Assembly: GCA_003426165.1 (NCBI GenBank)
Contig: QUAH01000005.1
Coordinates: 124,001-188,000, forward strand
Source: Candidatus Saccharicenans subterraneus
GTDB lineage: Bacteria > Acidobacteriota > Aminicenantia > Aminicenantales > Saccharicenantaceae
Reading direction: 5' to 3'
DNA: 64,000 nt
Shown: one piece after another, positions 59,145 to 64,000 of the stretch
How the letters are laid out: every line of letters starts with the position of its first letter
How positions within the stretch are numbered: the stretch's first letter is position 1
Position numbers and translations under genes: made by a program
Notes under the pieces: model-generated
Database searches by the model: none
What the model saw: the letters and a program-made list of their open reading frames with translations, nothing else
What the model was told of the DNA's origin: nothing

Positions 59145-61559
59145 TCAATTGGTCATCTGGGGTTCCTTGGTGGCTTCGGCCCCGGCCGCCGGCTGCTTTT
59201 CCTTGGCTTCGGGCTCGCTCGGTCCGGCCTTGGGCACCAGCTCCTCGGTCAGGGCTATTTTCAGCACCTGGTCCATGTTTTCCACCAGATGGACTTTCAG
59301 GTTTTGTTTCAGTTTCTTGGGCAGGTCCTTGAGGTCGGGACGGTTGTCAACCGGCAGGATGACCTCGGTGATGCCCTCACGGAAGGCGGCCAGGAGTTTT
59401 TCCTTGATTCCGCCCACCGGCAGGACCTTGCCTCTCAGGGTGATTTCTCCGCTCATGGCCACCTTCTTGCTGACCGGGATACCCGTCAGCAGGGAGATGA
59501 TAGCGGTGGCGATGGTGATACCGGCCGAGGGCCCTTCCTTGGGCGTGGCCCCTTCGGGCACGTGGATGTGTATGTCAAAGTTCTTTTCCAGTTCCTTGCC
59601 CATGTTTAGCCCGTAGAGCTTGTGACGGACATAACTGTAGGCGGCCTGGGCCGACTCCTGCATGATTTCGCCCAGGTGGCCGGTCAGCATCAGGTTGCCC
59701 TTGCCGTGAATCTTGGTGGCTTCAAAGGTCAGCAGCTCGCCGCCAAATTCGGTCCAGGCCATGCCCAGCGAAACGCCGATTTCATTCTGCTGGTCTATTT
59801 CCAGCCGGCGGTACTTGGGGATGCCCAGGTAGTTTTCCACCGCCTTGGCCGTCAGCTTTTCGCGGTATTCCTTGCCCTTGGTCACCACTTTCTTGACCAT
59901 CTTGCGGCAGATGGAGGTGATTTCCCGCTCCAGGTTTCTGACTCCAGCCTCCCTGGTATACTCCCTGATTATTTTCAGGATGGCCTGCTCGGTGAACTCC
60001 AGGTTCTTGGAGGTCAGGCCGTGCGCCTTGAGCTGCTTGGGAATCAGGAACTGCCGGGCAATCTGGACCTTTTCATCCTCGGTGTACCCGGGCAGCCTGA
60101 TAACTTCCATCCGGTCCAGCAGGGCCCGCGGAATCGGGTCTATGGAATTGGCGGTAACGATGAACATCACCTGGGACAGGTCAAAATCGGTATCTATGTA
60201 GTGATCGAGAAATTCCTTGTTCTGTTCTGGGTCCAGGACTTCCATCAGGGCCGCGGCCGGGTCACCCCGGTAGTCCATGCTCATCTTGTCGACTTCATCC
60301 AGCAGGAAGACCGGGTTCTTGGTGCCGGCCCGCTTGATCATCTGGATGATCCGTCCGGGATAAGCCCCGATGTAGGTCCGGCGGTGACCCCTGATTTCAG
60401 CTTCATCCCGGACGCCGCCCAGCGACAGCCGGACAAATTTCCGGCCCGTGGCCCGGGCGATGGACTTGCCCAGGGAGGTCTTGCCGACTCCCGGCGGCCC
60501 GATGAAGGCCAGGATGACCCCCTTGGGGTTCTTGACCAGCTGGCGGATGGCCAGGTATTCCAGGATTCTTTCCTTGACCTTTTCCAGGCCGTAATGGTCT
60601 TCGTTCAGAATCCTTTCGGCTTCCTTCAGATCCCTCTTTTCCCTGGATTTCTTGTTCCATGGCAGGGAAATAAGCCAATCAAGATAGTTCCGGCTAACAG
60701 TAGCCTCGGCCGACATCGGCGGCATGGTCTCCAGGCGCTCGATCTCCTTCATGGCCTTCTCGTGGGCGTCGGGAGGCATCTGGGCTTCGGCCACCTTTCT
60801 CTTCAGCTCCTCTATCTCGTTGGGCTGTTCTTCTTTCTTGAACTGGCCACCGGGGATGAAGGTCCGCTGGCCGCCTTCCTTCGGCCCTCCCCTTCTCCGG
60901 GAGGAACCGGCCCCCGGTTCCCGGCCGATAAAATTGACCAGGGATTCCTGGAGCAGGAATCTCAGGCGGTTAAGCCTCTCCCGGGTATTCAGGGTCTCCA
61001 GCAGGTTCTGCTTCTCTTCGAGCGGCAGGTAGAGATGAGAAGAAATGATGTCGGCTATCCGGTCGGTGCTGTTTTCCCTGAGGGCCGGGATGATAGAATC
61101 CAGGTTGGCGTTCTGGTTGATCTTTAAGTATTCCTCGAACAGGGCCAGGACTTTCTTGAGCAGTTCCTGGGTCTCCGGCGAATTGTCCTCGATTTCCTTG
61201 ACCACCTTGGCCAGGATCTGGTAATAGGGGTAGGTGCTGAGAAACTCAACGATCCGGGCCCGGTTGAGTCCCTCGACGATGACCTTCATGTTCCGTTCAT
61301 CGGTCCTGGCCGTCCTGATAATCCTGGCCGTCACCCCCATGGTGTAGATATCACGCGGCAAGGGATTGTCGATGCCGGCATCCATCTGGGCCGCCAGGAA
61401 AATCAGCTTGTCCTTCTCGTAGGCCTTTTCCAGGGCCTTGATTGACGACGGCCGGCCGACCACAAAGGGCACCAGGGTGGCCGGAAAAACTACCAGGTCC
61501 CGGAGCGGGATGAGCGGTATATTTTTTATGAGTTCAGAATTTTCCTGGGACTCGGTCAT
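59145..61559 (-). CDS. lon: ATP-dependent protease Lon
   Basis: 804 residues. A Lon N-domain (about 14-205), AAA+ module with Walker A GPPGVGKT at 354-361 and DEVDKM Walker B region, and a protease domain with the S678/K721 dyad (KEGPSAGIT and GGIKEKLLAA) are all present. The linker between N-domain and AAA+ is odd: the usual long helix with QREYYLREQ is missing and replaced by a Gly/Arg-rich stretch (about 212-245, GREPGAGSSRRRGG). It lies one base after clpX. It degrades misfolded and regulatory proteins. Confidence 0.95.
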   Translation of the reverse strand: MTESQENSELIKNIPLIPLRDLVVFPATLVPFVVGRPSSIKALEKAYEKDKLIFLAAQMDAGIDNPLPRDIYTMGVTARIIRTARTDERNMKVIVEGLNRARIVEFLSTYPYYQILAKVVKEIEDNSPETQELLKKVLALFEEYLKINQNANLDSIIPALRENSTDRIADIISSHLYLPLEEKQNLLETLNTRERLNRLRFLLQESLVNFIGREPGAGSSRRRGGPKEGGQRTFIPGGQFKKEEQPNEIEELKRKVAEAQMPPDAHEKAMKEIERLETMPPMSAEATVSRNYLDWLISLPWNKKSREKRDLKEAERILNEDHYGLEKVKERILEYLAIRQLVKNPKGVILAFIGPPGVGKTSLGKSIARATGRKFVRLSLGGVRDEAEIRGHRRTYIGAYPGRIIQMIKRAGTKNPVFLLDEVDKMSMDYRGDPAAALMEVLDPEQNKEFLDHYIDTDFDLSQVMFIVTANSIDPIPRALLDRMEVIRLPGYTEDEKVQIARQFLIPKQLKAHGLTSKNLEFTEQAILKIIREYTREAGVRNLEREITSICRKMVKKVVTKGKEYREKLTAKAVENYLGIPKYRRLEIDQQNEIGVSLGMAWTEFGGELLTFEATKIHGKGNLMLTGHLGEIMQESAQAAYSYVRHKLYGLNMGKELEKNFDIHIHVPEGATPKEGPSAGITIATAIISLLTGIPVSKKVAMSGEITLRGKVLPVGGIKEKLLAAFREGITEVILPVDNRPDLKDLPKKLKQNLKVHLVENMDQVLKIALTEELVPKAGPSEPEAKEKQPAAGAEATKEPQMTN

Positions 61560-61560
61560 G

Positions 61561-62808
61561 TTACGCTCCCATTACCCGTTTATATTTTTCGTAGCTGAGT
61601 CTCTGCTCCTCCACCATCTCCCGGGTGATGACGATCTTGGTTTCCTTTTTCTGTGACGGCAGGTAAAACATCAGGTCGAGCATCAGGTCCTCGATTATGG
61701 CCCTCAGTCCCCGGGCTCCCAGCTTCTTTTCTATCGATTTCTCGGCAATGGCCTGGAGGGCCTCTGCGGTGAATTCCAGTTCGACCCCCTCCATCTCAAA
61801 CAGCTTCTGGTACTGCTTGATGATGGCGTTCTTGGGCCCGGTCAAGATTTCGATCAGGTGGTTCCGGTCCAGGTCGTGGAAAACGGCCACCACCGGCACC
61901 CGGCCCACCAGCTCGGGAATCAGGCCGTATTTGATCAGGTCCTCCGGCATCAGGTGGCGGTAAATGTCCTGGCTGTCCACCAGTTTCTTGATCTCAGACT
62001 TGAAACCGACCGTGGACTTGCCCAGCCGCTGGGCGATTATCTTGTCCAGGCCGTTAAAGGCCCCGCCACAGATAAACAGTATATCAGAAGTATCCACGGG
62101 AATGAATTCCTGGTAGGGGTGCTTGCGGCCGCCCTGGGGAGGCACGTTGGCCACCGTGCCTTCGATGATCTTCAGCAGGGCCTGCTGGACCCCTTCCCCG
62201 GAAACGTCCCGGGTGATCGACGGGCTATCGCTCTTGCGGCTGATCTTGTCTATTTCATCGATGTAGATGATTCCCTTCTGGGTCTTTTCGATGTTGCCCT
62301 TGGCCGCCTGGAAAAGCTTCAGGATGATGTTCTCCACGTCCTCGCCCACGTAGCCGGCCTCGGTCAGGGTGGTGGCATCGGCAATGGCAAACGGTACCGA
62401 CAGCAACCTGGCCAGGGTCTGGGCCATCAGGGTCTTGCCGGTTCCCGTCGGGCCGATGAACAGCAGGTTGCTCTTGGTTATTTCCACCTCGCTCTGGCCC
62501 CTGGGCTGGTTGATACGTTTATAATGGTTATATACGGCCACCGATATTTTCTTCTTGGCTTCTTCCTGGCCGACGATGTATTCGTCCAGGGCTTTCTTGA
62601 TCTGAACCGGGGTCAGGAAGGGCTCTTTTTTCTGCTTTATTTCCAGTTCCTGCTGCCGGTCGGAAACCAGGATCGAATGCGCAATTTCCACGCAGTTATC
62701 ACAGATATAGACTTTCTGCGGACCGGCAATCAGTCTCCGGACCTGGGTCTGGGTCCGGTGACAGAAACTGCACTTGACCGTGCCCGAATTCTGTTCGTTG
62801 GTTGTCAT
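61561..62808 (-). CDS. clpX: ATP-dependent Clp protease ATP-binding subunit ClpX
   Basis: 415 residues. The N-terminal zinc-binding domain has C13, C16, C36 and C39. Walker A GPTGTGKT lies at 119-126 and YIDEIDKI is Walker B. The IGF-like ClpP-binding loop region and the C-terminal [17 protein letters not shown] are standard. It unfolds proteins and feeds them to ClpP, whose gene ends 41 bases upstream in the same transcript. Confidence 0.96.
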   Translation of the reverse strand: MTTNEQNSGTVKCSFCHRTQTQVRRLIAGPQKVYICDNCVEIAHSILVSDRQQELEIKQKKEPFLTPVQIKKALDEYIVGQEEAKKKISVAVYNHYKRINQPRGQSEVEITKSNLLFIGPTGTGKTLMAQTLARLLSVPFAIADATTLTEAGYVGEDVENIILKLFQAAKGNIEKTQKGIIYIDEIDKISRKSDSPSITRDVSGEGVQQALLKIIEGTVANVPPQGGRKHPYQEFIPVDTSDILFICGGAFNGLDKIIAQRLGKSTVGFKSEIKKLVDSQDIYRHLMPEDLIKYGLIPELVGRVPVVAVFHDLDRNHLIEILTGPKNAIIKQYQKLFEMEGVELEFTAEALQAIAEKSIEKKLGARGLRAIIEDLMLDLMFYLPSQKKETKIVITREMVEEQRLSYEKYKRVMGA

Positions 62809-62849
62809 GCTCTATGCCTTACCTGCTCCCGGCGGGGAGCCTTTGCCAC

Positions 62850-63446
62850 TCAGGCGAGAGTTTCCTTACGGGAACTGATGATCTGGTCAATCAGACCGTA
62901 GTCCTTGGCCTGAACAGGAGTCATGATGAAATCCCGTTCGACCTCAGCCTGGATCTTGTCCAGGGGCTGCCCGGTATGCCTGGCCAGGATCTGGTTCAGG
63001 TTCTCGCGCATTCTAAGAATCTCTTTGGCCTGGATGGCCAGGTCGCTGGCCTGGCCCTGGAATTCGCCAAACGGCTGGTGAAGGACGATCCGGGAATTGG
63101 GCAGGGCAAATCTCTTGCCCGCCGTCCCGGCCGCCAGCAGTACCGCAGCCATGCTGGCCGCCTGCCCCAGGCAGATGGTAGTTACGGGTGAAGTTATGAA
63201 CTGCATGGTATCATAGATGGCCAGGCCGGCAGTTATGCTGCCTCCCGGTGAATTTATATACAAGGAAATATCCTTATCGCTGGCTTCAGCCTCGAGGTAT
63301 AGCAACTGGGCAATCACCAGGTTGGCCACCTCATCCGTTATTTCAGTGCCCAGGAAAATTATTCTGTCCTTGAGCAACCTGGAATAGATATCATAACCGC
63401 GCTCGGTGCGCCCCTCGGATTCAATGACAAAAGGAATTATGGCCAT
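62850..63446 (-). CDS. clpP: ATP-dependent Clp protease proteolytic subunit ClpP
   Basis: 198 residues. The catalytic triad is S98 ([11 protein letters not shown]), H123 (IVLHQPFGE) and D172 (VERDFIMTP). [17 protein letters not shown] is the oligomer and substrate-binding segment. It forms the tetradecameric protease chamber used with ClpX. It starts ten bases after trigger factor, the common tig-clpP-clpX order. Confidence 0.97.
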   Translation of the reverse strand: MAIIPFVIESEGRTERGYDIYSRLLKDRIIFLGTEITDEVANLVIAQLLYLEAEASDKDISLYINSPGGSITAGLAIYDTMQFITSPVTTICLGQAASMAAVLLAAGTAGKRFALPNSRIVLHQPFGEFQGQASDLAIQAKEILRMRENLNQILARHTGQPLDKIQAEVERDFIMTPVQAKDYGLIDQIISSRKETLA

Positions 63447-63456
63447 AGGGGAAGCT

Positions 63457-64000
63457 TTACTCTATTATAACCCTCCCGGACAAAAAGTCAACCGTTTTTC
63501 TCAGGAGCAGGTTGAGCTTCCAGTCCTCGTCGCGACCTTCCCGGGCCAGGGCCGCCTGGAGCTGGTCCAGGGGAATATTTCTTGATTCGGACACCTTTTT
63601 CAGTTCCTGCTCGAACTCTTCGGCCGTGACCTGGAGTCCTTCCCGGGCGGCAATCTTGCGCAGCAGAATATGATTCTTAAGGTTGGCCTCTGCCTGTTTC
63701 CGGGCCTGTTCCAGCAGTCCGGGCCAGAGGTCGGAGGGAATCTTTTTCAGCTCTTCCTCGCGGAACTGGCGCCCGATTATGGCCTGGGCCTCTTCCTTGA
63801 CCATGCTCTCGGGAATGACCAGGTTTATCTCCGTGGCCAGTTTTTCCAGGTACTGGTTTATGGCTTTATCCCGGGCTTCCTCCTCCCGGTGCTTGACCAG
63901 GTCCTGGCGGATTTTCTCCTTCAGGGTTTCCAGGTTTTCCACGTCATCTACTAGCTTGGCAAACTCGTCGTTGAGCTCGGGCAGTTTTTTCTCTTTTATC
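63457..64000 (-). CDS. tig: Trigger factor, C-terminal part (5' end outside window)
   Basis: About 180 C-terminal residues are visible and the frame is open to the right edge. The edge segment [20 protein letters not shown] matches the trigger factor motif that links the PPIase domain to the helical C-domain. The rest is the helical chaperone arm ([35 protein letters not shown]). A shorter reading from an internal GTG is not the true start. It assists folding at the ribosome. Its place before clpP supports the call. Confidence 0.93.
   Translation of the reverse strand, partial: IKEKKLPELNDEFAKLVDDVENLETLKEKIRQDLVKHREEEARDKAINQYLEKLATEINLVIPESMVKEEAQAIIGRQFREEELKKIPSDLWPGLLEQARKQAEANLKNHILLRKIAAREGLQVTAEEFEQELKKVSESRNIPLDQLQAALAREGRDEDWKLNLLLRKTVDFLSGRVIIE

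Noticed and set aside
60840-60960. Frameshift in lon as an explanation of the odd linker
   Set aside because: The other frames do not encode the missing helix motif and the frame is continuous into normal AAA+ sequence.
59622-61127. A 501-codon open frame antisense to lon
   Set aside because: It has no motifs or ribosome site, and the lon frame is certain.
1-64000. CRISPR arrays, rRNA and tRNA genes
   Set aside because: No regularly spaced repeats were seen. No rRNA sequence or tRNA-like T-loop and acceptor pattern was recognised in the gaps by eye; a covariance-model search would be needed to exclude tRNAs fully.

Overview
The window is a stretch of bacterial chromosome with dense, mostly GC-rich genes and one AT-rich island. 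No rRNA or tRNA was recognised, so the taxonomic hint comes only from gene content. That content combines many exported peptidases (M1, M14, M20, M28), three GH57 enzymes with a GlgA/GlgC glycogen pathway, a pyrrolysine-free MttB corrinoid methyltransferase set, a Tat-exported TldD, exported propeller proteins and a tig-clpP-clpX-lon-rho run. It suggests an anaerobic, peptide- and sugar-fermenting bacterium of the Acidobacteriota/Aminicenantes type. This placement is inference and was not tested.

Layout. 1-7.8 kb (mostly minus): rimO (cut by the window edge), asnS with an apparently leaderless promoter, a DUF4416 gene, a lone pterin-binding methyltransferase domain, cysteine desulfurase, a serA-like dehydrogenase overlapping a class V aminotransferase, and an M20 peptidase. 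8-16 kb: an exported GH63/GH37-like glycosidase, RlpA, a LOG-family protein, VanZ, separate PurO-type IMP cyclohydrolase and AICAR transformylase genes, a lone LigD-type phosphoesterase domain and an M28 lipoprotein. 16-27.5 kb: glycogen/alpha-glucan metabolism, with three GH57 enzymes, glgC, a GAF histidine kinase plus receiver-only regulator translationally coupled to glgC, galT, and convergent glgA with a CBM9-like gene. 27.5-34.5 kb: Nudix, RlmI-like methyltransferase, two membrane proteins, an M1-like peptidase and a beta-CASP nuclease.

34.8-39.7 kb (minus): an overlapping operon of RACo-like activator, homocysteine methyltransferase domain, corrinoid protein and MttB-like methyltransferase. 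Together these can move a methyl group from a quaternary amine, through cobalamin, to homocysteine. 39.9-50.3 kb: tldD (Tat signal) and tldE, two M14 carboxypeptidase paralogues of which the upstream one has lost key catalytic residues, and a large exported Asp-box propeller protein. 50.4-52.1 kb: parA-parB.

52.1-57.7 kb is AT-rich and carries transposase relics (IS3-, IS256- and IS481-like) and a 61-66 bp direct repeat at 53.6 and 57.55 kb. Within it sits a four-gene minus-strand cassette: an AraC-type regulator behind a good promoter, a MauE/DoxX membrane protein fused to a thioredoxin-like domain, a secreted 76-residue peptide with ten cysteines in its mature part, and an exported six-bladed propeller. 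This cassette is the best candidate for an undescribed system. A peptide rich in disulfides, its dedicated oxidoreductase and a propeller partner recall the logic of methylamine dehydrogenase (MauA/MauDE/MauB), but no family assignment can be made by eye. The window ends with rho, lon, clpX, clpP and tig (cut by the edge), all on the minus strand.
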